Source: Clostridia bacterium
GTDB lineage: Bacteria > Bacillota_A > Clostridia > Lachnospirales > Cellulosilyticaceae
Assembly (NCBI GenBank): GCA_029239935.1
Contig: JARBTY010000166.1
Span: 1-6,913, forward strand
Direction of reading: 5' to 3'
DNA: 6,913 nt
The stretch's first letter is position 1; every line of letters begins with the position of its first letter. The notes below the pieces were generated by a model, which was not told the origin of the DNA, ran no database searches, and worked only from the letters and a program-made list of their open reading frames with translations. The translations under genes and the position numbers were made by a program. This document shows positions 1 to 5,979 of the stretch, piece after piece.

Positions 1-65
1 AGTGGTATAACTATCAAATTCATTTTTATGGAACGCTTTACTTTTTTAACCTTTAATGTTTTCAT
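1..65 (-). CDS. 5' end of a gene running off the window, possibly a methyl-accepting chemotaxis protein
   Basis: Reading the minus strand from the ATG at 65-63 gives 21 open codons (MKTLKVKKVKRSIKMNLIVI, then P) up to the window edge. A Shine-Dalgarno-like AAGGAGT lies at 83-77, 11 bases before the ATG, and a near-consensus promoter lies further upstream at 134-163, so this is a real gene start and not chance. A strongly basic N-terminus followed by the beginning of a hydrophobic run is typical of an inner-membrane protein whose first helix starts here. Clostridial chemotaxis receptors often begin in this style, which is the basis for the suggested identity, but 21 residues cannot prove it. 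A sensor kinase or other membrane protein is equally possible. I am fairly sure it is coding and unsure of the product. Confidence 0.55.
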   Translation of the reverse strand, partial: MKTLKVKKVKRSIKMNLIVIP

Positions 66-133
66 AAATACCGACTACTCCTTATCCTAAGACTATACTG
101 CCTATTTCACATTTACTTTACTCCAACCCTTCT

Positions 134-163
134 ATTGTAATTGTGAAAACATTATGTTGTCAA
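134..163 (-). promoter_or_regulatory. Sigma-A-type promoter for the gene at the left edge
   Basis: On the minus strand a perfect -35 TTGACA (163-158) is followed after 18 bases by TACAAT (139-134), which matches the -10 consensus at five of six positions. Transcription would begin near 127, leaving a leader of about 60 bases before the ATG at 65. No c-di-GMP or other riboswitch fold that I recognise is present in that short leader. The surrounding 164-270 is AT-rich and holds nothing else I can identify. Confidence 0.65.
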
Positions 164-270
164 TATTTATATATTATTGTAATATTTTATCTAAATACGT
201 CCTAATTTCCATTGCATTTAACCTGTTTTGCACTCACTTAATACTTATAAAAACTGCTTACTAACCGCAA

Positions 271-304
271 CAAAAAATCCTCAGATTTATTTCTCTGAGG
301 ATTT
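271..304 (-). terminator. Rho-independent terminator of the GyrI-like gene
   Basis: A perfect 11-bp stem pairs 275-285 (AAATCCTCAGA) with 294-304, with an 8-base loop. Read on the minus strand, the stem is followed at once by a T-run (the complement of 272-277), the standard intrinsic terminator layout. It sits 37 bases past the stop codon of the minus-strand gene ending at 341. The T-run is on the minus-strand side only, so it is directional. It also separates that gene from the promoter of the left-edge gene. Confidence 0.85.
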
Positions 305-340
305 CAAATGAAAAAATAGGATGATTATTGCTCCTATCTA

Positions 341-949
341 TTATTTAACAGAATATCTTAAGATAGTTTTTAATTTTTCTGTAGCTGTCTTACGAGCATC
401 TGATAAATATATCTCTCTATGTAAGGAATACTTTCGGCTCAAGTTATTTTCAGCCATAAAGTCTTTTATCTTTTGGAAGCTCTCAGGTTCTTTATCATAT
501 GAGCCAATATGTAAAATTTGAACTGATAAACCATCCTCTATTTCTTCAAAGCAAACCTTCTCAAGCAACTCATGCGGCTTCTTTTTTCGTGTGATTTCAA
601 AAGCCTTCTCTGCAATCTCTTGTGTAACAAAGTCAGGTTGACGAATCATTACTGTATAGTGAAACTTGGTTTTATCCATATTGATAGATTCATCAATAGC
701 TTCCCAAATACCTTCTAAAGGATACACTGTATATTCAAAATATCCATCTGGTGTAAATCCTGATTTAGGCATCATCTTAACAGCATAAGCTAAGGAATAT
801 AATACCTCTATTCTCCTTGAAAACTCTTCGCCATTAGGGTCCCCTATCCCTTTAATTGTAAAATACTTCTGTCTTTCTACCTGTAATAGTTGAGGCTCTT
901 CTTTTGTTCCATAGATTTCTTTTTCATGTTTTTTCCATTCATGTTTCAT
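341..949 (-). CDS. GyrI-like small-molecule-binding domain protein (COG4832 type)
   Basis: This 202-residue soluble protein has no DNA-binding domain, signal peptide or membrane segment. It resembles the stand-alone GyrI-like proteins of Firmicutes. Recognisable blocks are FTIKGIGDPNGEEF (about 30-43), YPLEGIWE (76-83), MIRQPDFVT (101-109), HIGSYDKEPESF (147-158) and the C-terminal HREIYLSDARKTATEKL (177-193). The last block carries the HxEIYLSDxRKT signature seen at the end of this family, including a conserved glutamate (E179). Family knowledge: GyrI-like folds bind small ligands, and some stand-alone members hydrolyse cyclopropanoid natural products. Whether this one is an enzyme or only a binder cannot be read from sequence. 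The ATG at 949 is preceded by AAAGGGTGAT (962-953), a fair RBS. It is divergent from an MFS exporter and has its own terminator, so it is probably monocistronic. Confidence 0.85.
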   Translation of the reverse strand: MKHEWKKHEKEIYGTKEEPQLLQVERQKYFTIKGIGDPNGEEFSRRIEVLYSLAYAVKMMPKSGFTPDGYFEYTVYPLEGIWEAIDESINMDKTKFHYTVMIRQPDFVTQEIAEKAFEITRKKKPHELLEKVCFEEIEDGLSVQILHIGSYDKEPESFQKIKDFMAENNLSRKYSLHREIYLSDARKTATEKLKTILRYSVK

Positions 950-963
950 GCTATCACCCTTTC

Positions 964-986
964 TTTGGTTATATTATCAAACCAAA
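964..986. promoter_or_regulatory. Operator-like inverted repeat upstream of the GyrI-like gene
   Basis: TTTGGTT (964-970) and AACCAAA (980-986) form a perfect 7-bp inverted repeat around a 9-base AT-rich centre. On the minus strand the site contains TATAAC (973-968) and GATAAT (978-973), either of which could serve as a -10, with TTGTCG (994-989) as a poorly spaced -35 candidate. A site of this size over a -10 is what a dimeric repressor would bind; alternatively it could form a small hairpin in the leader RNA. Promoter assignment here is weak and the regulator is unknown. Confidence 0.35.
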
Positions 987-1050
987 TGCGACAACTACGT
1001 GTCATATTGAAACTATTTGAAGTGGCTTGGTGTATTTTTTCTAATTTCTC

Positions 1051-1080
1051 TTGACTTTTAGCATGATTATATTTTATATT
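1051..1080 (+). promoter_or_regulatory. Sigma-A-type promoter of the MFS transporter gene
   Basis: TTGACT (1051-1056) and TATATT (1075-1080) each match the consensus at five of six positions and are separated by 18 bases. Transcription would start near 1087, giving a leader of about 54 bases to the chosen ATG at 1141. The longest open frame of the transporter gene begins exactly at the TTG of this -35 box, so that longer start would lie outside the transcript. Confidence 0.6.
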
Positions 1081-1140
1081 ATTATGAATAGTGAAATATT
1101 TATCTATTTTTCAAATCAAAATACTGAAAAGAGACTATTT

Positions 1141-2385
1141 ATGATTAAATTACGCATGTTAGACACTTACCGTGGACTTCCAAAAAATATGTATATCCTA
1201 TTTGGCGCTACTATAATCAATAGATTTGGTGATTTTGTTATGCCCTTTTTGACCATATATCTTACTACAAAGATAGGGCTTTCCTTCCAAATTGCAGGAA
1301 TCATTGTCACGCTATCCTTATTGACAGGCATTCCATCTTCCATCCTTGGCGGAAAATTGGCAGATGAGCTTGGCAGAAAGAAAACATATCTTATTGCCCA
1401 AGGCGGAACAGCCTTATTTTTATTACCTTGTGCCTTTTTAAAAGATCCAGTTTTGATTGTTATATGTCTTTTATTATCTACTTTTTTTAATGGTGCGGTA
1501 AGACCCCCTATGACCGCTATTATAACGGACATACTCCCGCCCCATCAAAGACAGCAAGGTTTTTCACTTCAATATTTAGGTATTAATATAGGGGTAGCAT
1601 TAGGTCCTATTGTTGCAGGCTTTTTATTTAAAAATTTTTTACCTATGCTTTTTATAGGTGATGCCCTTACTTCTTTTATCGCCCTATACCTTATATGGAA
1701 AAATATTGAGGATGTGAAGCCTGAGGCTTTGAAGAAAACAGCTTATTCGGAAAAGGAAAAAGAAGAAACTGGAAGTACAATAAGTGCTTTGTTAAGACGC
1801 CCTGAAATTGCCATATTTTTAACAGTATACATACTCTACTCCTTTGTCTATACTCAGCATAGATTTGCATTGCCTCTCACAACTAATGTGGTATTTGGCT
1901 CTACAGGGGCGAATAAATTTGGCATCTTGATGAGCATAAATGCTTGTACCGTTCTATTATGTACAGGTGCTGTAACTTCTCTTACAAAGCATTTAAAACC
2001 CCTTATCAATATCATGCTGGCAGGTATCCTTTATGCTGCTGGGTTTGGAATGCTTGCCTTTATTCACAGCTACCCTTTGTTTATCCTTTCAACAGTTATT
2101 TGGACTTTAGGAGAGATTCTTGTAGTCACTAACTTTGGTGTCTATTTAGCAGATAACAGCCCAAGCAACTTTAGAGCACGATTTAACGCTGTGGGCGCCT
2201 TGAGTTGGGCTTTAGGCTCAGCCTTAGGTACTTCTATGGCTGGGAAATTTATTCAAGAGATTGGCCTCAATTACATATGGCTGCTTACCCTGATACTTTC
2301 TATAGCAGGCACTGCAGGCATGTTTGGTATTTCTATTTTAGAGCGGAAGAAGAGAAACATTTTTGTAGAAGGGAGCTTACACTAA
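1141..2385 (+). CDS. MFS transporter, drug-efflux type
   Basis: This 414-residue integral membrane protein belongs to the major facilitator superfamily and has the length and hydrophobic pattern of a 12-helix carrier. The diagnostic motif A of the loop between helices 2 and 3 is present as GGKLADELGRKK (70-81). A motif C-like stretch GVALGPIVAG (151-160) in helix 5 is typical of proton-coupled drug antiporters. A charged central loop of about 190-220 (EKEKEE) separates the two halves. The likely role is proton-driven export of a small molecule; the substrate is unknown. I chose the ATG at 1141 because upstream in-frame codons fall in the promoter or have no RBS, and families of this type begin with a short stretch before RGLPKNMY. 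The SD-like AAAAGAGA (1127-1134) is weak; an ATG at 1156 is the alternative. The gene is divergent from the GyrI-like gene and ends in a terminator hairpin. Confidence 0.9.
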   Translation: MIKLRMLDTYRGLPKNMYILFGATIINRFGDFVMPFLTIYLTTKIGLSFQIAGIIVTLSLLTGIPSSILGGKLADELGRKKTYLIAQGGTALFLLPCAFLKDPVLIVICLLLSTFFNGAVRPPMTAIITDILPPHQRQQGFSLQYLGINIGVALGPIVAGFLFKNFLPMLFIGDALTSFIALYLIWKNIEDVKPEALKKTAYSEKEKEETGSTISALLRRPEIAIFLTVYILYSFVYTQHRFALPLTTNVVFGSTGANKFGILMSINACTVLLCTGAVTSLTKHLKPLINIMLAGILYAAGFGMLAFIHSYPLFILSTVIWTLGEILVVTNFGVYLADNSPSNFRARFNAVGALSWALGSALGTSMAGKFIQEIGLNYIWLLTLILSIAGTAGMFGISILERKKRNIFVEGSLH

Positions 2386-2402
2386 ATTGTATAAGCTCCC
2401 TT
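2369..2402 (+). terminator. Terminator hairpin enclosing the MFS stop codon
   Basis: AAGGGAGCTTA (2369-2379) pairs perfectly with 2392-2402 around a 12-base loop. The TAA stop (2383-2385) is inside the loop, so the 5' arm is the last few codons of the gene. Downstream the plus strand reads TTGGGATTTTAATTTTATTT, a broken U-tract, so termination may be imperfect. On the minus strand the downstream side lacks a T-run, although this is the only hairpin seen after the convergent DUF4153 gene (stop at 2448). Confidence 0.6.
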
Positions 2403-2447
2403 GGGATTTTAATTTTATTTCACGATTTAATCCTCAACATTCTTTGT

Positions 2448-4238
2448 TCATTTAGCCTCTGCAAATAAAATATAGAGGGCATAATCCATTCCTGAGTCAT
2501 CACCACTTCCCGATGTATAATTAACATTCTGAAATATAATCCTCAGCTTATAATCATGTTTAGTCACATCAAAGCTCATCTCTTCGGGCGAGAATGCCGC
2601 CTTTGTCATCGTACTCTCATCAATAAGCCCCGCTGCAAAGTCATTAAGACCTGTTCCTATCAGCTCATTCCCCGCTGCGTCTAAGACAGCAACATATACT
2701 TCATCACGGGAGATTTTATTAAGCTTCAGCTGGTATGTCTTTCCGTCCAGTTCAAATGACCTGTCTTTTGGACCTTTTTCATCCATATATCTTCCTGAAA
2801 ATGCACTCAGAAGCACATCATATCCTTCAATCGGCAGAGGATGCTCTGTATCGAGTGAAGCATTAAAGTATTGATTTTCTCCCTCATAAGAAGGATAACT
2901 AGGGTCAAATCCGAAGACTGGCTTTAGATCCTCATAAACGGCAAAATCCTCTGGCAGCCAGCTGATATACTTCAGTGAACTACTTCTTTCAAGATATTGC
3001 AAAATATTGGTGGTCTCAATTTTTGTATGTTCCGATGCATCTTCTTTGGCTGTAATTTGACCATTAACCAGTATTCCTTCACTTTTAAGAATGGATTCTA
3101 TTCTACCGATTTGACTGTAGCGTGAAACCGTAAAAGCATCCACTGGCGGCATAATTGACAAAATTGCAAAAGCCGCAGCAAGCAGTGCAAGACGTTCATT
3201 TTTTGAAACTTTACTAAAGCTCAGAATAAGCCCTGCCAGGATTGAAAAAATTCCAAAGATAATAATATAGTATCTTGATTCAGTCAGCCCATAAGCATTT
3301 AAACGGATACCCGCAGAAATGAGCTGCATGATAACAATCGGAATAAGGATTTTAGGGAATACCTTACGGTAAAATAAAACCCATCTATTTTCTAAGAGAC
3401 TTGCCAGTATAAAAATCACAAGACCGGCTGCCGAGTAAACAAGCACCATTGGTCCAACCTGCCCTGAAGGCCACGTCAGCGTAAAGAGTATCTTGATAAA
3501 ATAGGCAATGAGTACTAGCGTATAGGTACTAATGAGCGGAATGGCGATATTCGAAACGAGAATATCAAGGAATCTTGGATAAAGGCCAGCACGTATAATC
3601 ATCTCTTCATCCGTCTCAGATTCCGAACTGAATTTAGGCAGAAGCGACAAATAATAAATTGGTGCAAATACCACCCATATAACTGTCATGGTATAGAGAT
3701 AGGTATCACTATTCACCTTAAAAAGCAAAATATTAACGGTTGCAATAATAGCTGCAATACCTGCTGATAAAACCCCTGAATACAACAGTGAAGTAAAAAA
3801 AGATTTAAAGTGAATAAGGGCAGTCAAGTTGAAATTAACTGCTGATCTATAGGAGGGTACCCATAGTACCATGCAGGCCAGCGCAAAAACTGCCACTAAG
3901 CTCCTTACTGTAATCTCCGCACTTATCTCAGGAGCAGGCAGCAAAATAAGAAAATACCCTAAAAGAAGTAGCCCAGCTGCTCCATAGGATAAGATTCGCT
4001 TCTTTGAAATCCCCTTAAATCTTTCAACTGCAAATTGCGTGGCCATACCAAGAACAGCACCTACCACAAACGTAAATATCAGCTTTTGAAGCATCAAAGA
4101 TGGTGGCTCACTTGTTGCAATCAACCTAAAAATAACTGCGGCAGCTGCCAGTAAGCTCACCACTGTCATTGGAAAACGGAGCCCCGCCTGAGAGATCCCT
4201 TTAATACTGTCAATTAAAATTTCTTTTAAACGTCGCAT
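2448..4238 (-). CDS. DUF4153 domain membrane protein
   Basis: This 596-residue protein of unknown function belongs to the DUF4153 family and is near the usual family length. Roughly the first 365 residues hold about eleven hydrophobic segments, including those near 24-43, 54-73, 85-104, 112-130, 148-174, 183-202, 235-255, 263-283, 298-312, 325-343 and 350-366. The family-type motif RLNAYGLTESRYY lies near 314-326, between two helices. The remaining roughly 230 residues are soluble, ending in a beta-rich domain with no cysteines or catalytic signature that I recognise. Two ATGs are possible. I prefer 4238 because GAGGT (4251-4247) is 8 bases from it but only 2 from the ATG at 4244, which would add Met-Phe. 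The gene stands alone between convergent MFS and an upstream operon terminator. Family knowledge gives no established role; envelope function is a guess. Confidence 0.85.
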   Translation of the reverse strand: MRRLKEILIDSIKGISQAGLRFPMTVVSLLAAAAVIFRLIATSEPPSLMLQKLIFTFVVGAVLGMATQFAVERFKGISKKRILSYGAAGLLLLGYFLILLPAPEISAEITVRSLVAVFALACMVLWVPSYRSAVNFNLTALIHFKSFFTSLLYSGVLSAGIAAIIATVNILLFKVNSDTYLYTMTVIWVVFAPIYYLSLLPKFSSESETDEEMIIRAGLYPRFLDILVSNIAIPLISTYTLVLIAYFIKILFTLTWPSGQVGPMVLVYSAAGLVIFILASLLENRWVLFYRKVFPKILIPIVIMQLISAGIRLNAYGLTESRYYIIIFGIFSILAGLILSFSKVSKNERLALLAAAFAILSIMPPVDAFTVSRYSQIGRIESILKSEGILVNGQITAKEDASEHTKIETTNILQYLERSSSLKYISWLPEDFAVYEDLKPVFGFDPSYPSYEGENQYFNASLDTEHPLPIEGYDVLLSAFSGRYMDEKGPKDRSFELDGKTYQLKLNKISRDEVYVAVLDAAGNELIGTGLNDFAAGLIDESTMTKAAFSPEEMSFDVTKHDYKLRIIFQNVNYTSGSGDDSGMDYALYILFAEAK

Positions 4239-4303
4239 AAACATCTACCTCGCTATCTATTCCTTAAATTTTTAATATAAAATCGCCGCTTACATTTTAG
4301 ACG

Positions 4304-4435
4304 AAACAACTCATACTTTGTTCCGTGCATTCTTAACATCTATATTGGTTATTCTCTTGTTTTTACTACCTCGATATCTAAAATAATGATACTATGATAC
4401 GGCATTTTTGGTCTTTCTAATAGGCTTTTTCTCAT
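4304..4435 (-). pseudogene. Possible decayed fragment resembling a nucleotide-cyclase-like domain start
   Basis: In the spacer between DUF4153 and the next operon, one minus-strand frame from the ATG at 4435 reads MRKSLLERPKMPYHSIIILD, then IEVVKTRE, before a TAA at 4351-4349. Continuing in the same frame past TAA and a nearby TAG (a one-base change from the Gln codon CAG) gives PI, then MLRMHGTKYELFR. The pattern YxxIIxxDIExxxxRxNPxQxxLRxxxYELF is like the first strand and helix of cyclase-homology domains found in some bacterial regulators, where the DIE aspartate is a metal ligand. There is no SD before the ATG, two in-frame stops, and no continuation. The identity rests on a short pattern from memory, so this is tentative; it could be chance. 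Confidence 0.25.
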
Positions 4436-4440
4436 TTTAA

Positions 4441-4499
4441 TAAAAAGAAACAAAGTAATTAGATAGCACTCATGCAGCATCTGATTACTTCGTTTCTTT
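4441..4499 (-). terminator. Long rho-independent terminator of the TrmO-AraC operon
   Basis: A long imperfect stem pairs AAAGAAAC (4444-4451) with 4492-4499, AAGTAAT (4453-4459) with 4484-4490 and AGAT (4461-4464) with 4479-4482. There is one mismatch and one G-T position between these blocks, and the loop is 14 bases. On the minus strand the stem starts 6 bases after the AraC-type gene's stop codon and runs into TTTCTTTTTATT, a good U-tract. It insulates the operon from the DUF4153 gene downstream. Confidence 0.8.
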
Positions 4500-4505
4500 A
4501 ATGAT

Positions 4506-5372
4506 TTATTGGTCATCAATGGGAATATAAATCTCGCTAATAGAGTCTGGGTTATACGGTCCCAAATGCTCATCTCCATAGTATTCAAAATTAAAATGGC
4601 CTGGTAATTTATAGTGAGTTTCCGGTAGCCACTCTTCATAGATATAACGATAAGTATGTCCAACCTGATTAGCTAATCCTTTATGTCGAAACTTTAAATA
4701 GGTTTGGGCAGGAATAGTCTTAGCTGTCAATTGAATAGGGATTGATTCAAGTTTATCAACTGCAGCCGCTACATAAAAATAGATACTGTCATTATCTTGA
4801 TTTGGGAACCAAAATTGTAACTGATAAAATGCTAGGGGCTTCTTCACATTTGGAATAGCAGAAAGGTTTTGTGTTAACAGCGACCAATGTTCCATCAAGT
4901 CATTTCCCATCGATAAATCATAGTAAAATGGGATTCCCACCAACTTTATTTCATCTAAAGACACCACTTCTGGTTCTTTATCTAAAGCATGCTCAAATTT
5001 TTTCAATTCATTATCCGTTAGCGGGTGACGTAGCAATTGTCTATTAATAGTACCCTCTTTACGAATTTCGGATGGATTTTTATTAATAATTTTGTAAAAA
5101 GCCCTTGTATAAGCTTCTGAGCTTCCAAAACCGAATTTAAGTGCTAAATCAAGAATACGTATATCTGTTTCAATAAGTTCCGGAATCGACTCAGCAATTT
5201 TTCTAGCCAACATATATGCTTTTGGTGAGTAGCCTGTAATAGACCTAAATAGCCTACAATAGTAATAGAAAGAAAACCCTAGTTCTTGAGATATGTCTAA
5301 AACAGATGTTTTTGATCTGAGGTTATTTTCAATTATTTGAATAGATGATAAAATAAGCTCTCTATTATTCAT
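4506..5372 (-). CDS. AraC-family regulator with C-terminal GyrI-like effector domain
   Basis: This is a 288-residue cytoplasmic transcription factor. Residues 1-107 form the two-helix-turn-helix AraC DNA-binding domain: the first HTH lies near 22-43 (SVLDISQELGFSFYYYCRLF), the GYSPKAYML linker near 47-55, and the second HTH near 70-93 (RILDLALKFGFGSSEAYTRAF), followed by NKNPSEIRK. From about 135 to 286 is a GyrI-like ligand-binding domain, with FRHKGLANQVGHTYRYIYEEWLP around 218-240 and GPYNPDSISEIYIPI near 271-285. This N-terminal AraC plus C-terminal GyrI layout is that of Rob-like multidrug or stress activators. The ligand and targets are unknown. It lies 14 bases downstream of the TrmO-like gene; its AAGAGGA RBS (5388-5382) overlaps that gene's stop codon, so translation is probably coupled. 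It may regulate its own operon. Confidence 0.92.
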   Translation of the reverse strand: MNNRELILSSIQIIENNLRSKTSVLDISQELGFSFYYYCRLFRSITGYSPKAYMLARKIAESIPELIETDIRILDLALKFGFGSSEAYTRAFYKIINKNPSEIRKEGTINRQLLRHPLTDNELKKFEHALDKEPEVVSLDEIKLVGIPFYYDLSMGNDLMEHWSLLTQNLSAIPNVKKPLAFYQLQFWFPNQDNDSIYFYVAAAVDKLESIPIQLTAKTIPAQTYLKFRHKGLANQVGHTYRYIYEEWLPETHYKLPGHFNFEYYGDEHLGPYNPDSISEIYIPIDDQ

Positions 5373-5386
5373 ATTAGGTTTTCCTC

Positions 5387-5851
5387 TTAGAAATTAAAAT
5401 AATGACTCCAATCAAAACTTACTGATTCTTCAATACAGCTTGGTAAGCCTGCACACCACACCGGCATTTTTGCCTCTCTTACTACATCAGAACATGGATA
5501 ATACGGCTTGATATCTAGGACTGGTGTGCCATCTTCTGCATCTATATACGAAGTATATATAATTCCGCAGTCATAATCAATACCTTTAACATCAACAATG
5601 CTCATGCAAATTGGATTAGGTCGTAGCGGTGATCTCGTTGCAAATATTCCTAGGGTGTCTGGTCCTGTCTTATAGGGCTTTTCTATAGTTCTCGTTCTAC
5701 GCAAATCAGGATTATCTACCTGATCTGCCCACCAAAGGACAACTAAGTGTCCAAACCCATCCATTGCCGTTAGTGCTTCTTTATAATCTTCTTCAATATA
5801 AATTTTAAAACCCTGGTTAGTATTAACTTCACCTATCACTTTTAATTCCAT
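5387..5851 (-). CDS. trmO: tRNA (t6A37) N6-methyltransferase, TrmO/TsaA-like
   Basis: This 154-residue protein belongs to the TsaA/UPF0066 (VirR) family, which uses S-adenosylmethionine to methylate N6 of threonylcarbamoyladenosine at position 37 of certain tRNAs. The family signatures are clear: ATRSPLRPNPI (71-81), which contributes to SAM binding, and DGTPVLDIKPYYP (107-119). An earlier GFGHLVVLWW (32-41) matches the conserved F-H-hydrophobic block. It is shorter than the E. coli enzyme (about 235 residues) because it lacks the extra C-terminal domain, as do many Firmicute and archaeal members. The ATG at 5851 has AAGGAGG (5866-5860) at 8 bases; a GTG at 5854 would add one Met. It is the first gene of an operon with an AraC/GyrI regulator. 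Short forms in such contexts may act on a different substrate, so the family is sure but the exact reaction less so. Confidence 0.85.
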   Translation of the reverse strand: MELKVIGEVNTNQGFKIYIEEDYKEALTAMDGFGHLVVLWWADQVDNPDLRRTRTIEKPYKTGPDTLGIFATRSPLRPNPICMSIVDVKGIDYDCGIIYTSYIDAEDGTPVLDIKPYYPCSDVVREAKMPVWCAGLPSCIEESVSFDWSHYFNF

Positions 5852-5884
5852 CACAACTGCCTCCTTAATTAATAAATCGGTACA

Positions 5885-5895
5885 GTTATATTATA
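5885..5895 (-). promoter_or_regulatory. -10 element for the TrmO-AraC operon
   Basis: The minus strand carries a perfect TATAAT (5895-5890), directly followed by a second near match, TATAAC (5890-5885), about 35 bases upstream of the TrmO start. No good -35 is found at 16-18 bases; the nearest, TCAAGA (5920-5915), is 19 bases away and poor. A weak -35 suggests the promoter depends on an activator, plausibly the AraC-type protein of the same operon. That last point is inference. Confidence 0.45.
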
Positions 5896-5928
5896 GAATA
5901 TTCCCTAAAACTACTCTTGATTAAATTT

Positions 5929-5941
5929 GTTTAAAATAAAC
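5929..5941. repeat. Small inverted repeat upstream of the TrmO-AraC promoter
   Basis: GTTTA (5929-5933) and TAAAC (5937-5941) flank AAA in an 18%-GC stretch (5881-5940). It lies just upstream of where the -35 of the TrmO operon should be, the usual place for an activator site. In such AT-rich DNA a 5-bp repeat could be chance. Confidence 0.2.
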
Positions 5942-5979
5942 GATAAATTGATGTTATTTGCTTAGTTGCTAACTTTTAT

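Noticed and set aside
66..127. A c-di-GMP riboswitch before the possible chemotaxis gene
   Set aside because: Such switches are common before clostridial chemotaxis genes, but the leader is only about 60 bases and lacks the conserved GEMM sequence blocks.
321..521. Plus-strand open frame of 66 codons inside the GyrI-like gene
   Set aside because: Antisense to a confident gene, and its start lies just past that gene's terminator with no promoter or RBS.
1167..1532. Minus-strand open frame of 121 codons inside the MFS gene
   Set aside because: It is antisense to a well-supported transporter, has no RBS, and its translation matches no family I know.
2205..2468. Plus-strand open frame of 87 codons over the MFS 3' end
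   Set aside because: It is an alternative frame of the transporter gene, with no start signal of its own, and it crosses the terminator.
4349..4663. Minus-strand open frame of 104 codons overlapping the AraC-type gene's 3' end
   Set aside because: Its first two thirds are an out-of-frame shadow of the GyrI-like domain and the operon terminator; only the last part after the terminator is of interest and is treated as a possible remnant.
5896..5903. Palindrome GAATATTC near the TrmO promoter
   Set aside because: An 8-base palindrome in very AT-rich DNA is expected by chance and does not extend into a longer symmetric site.
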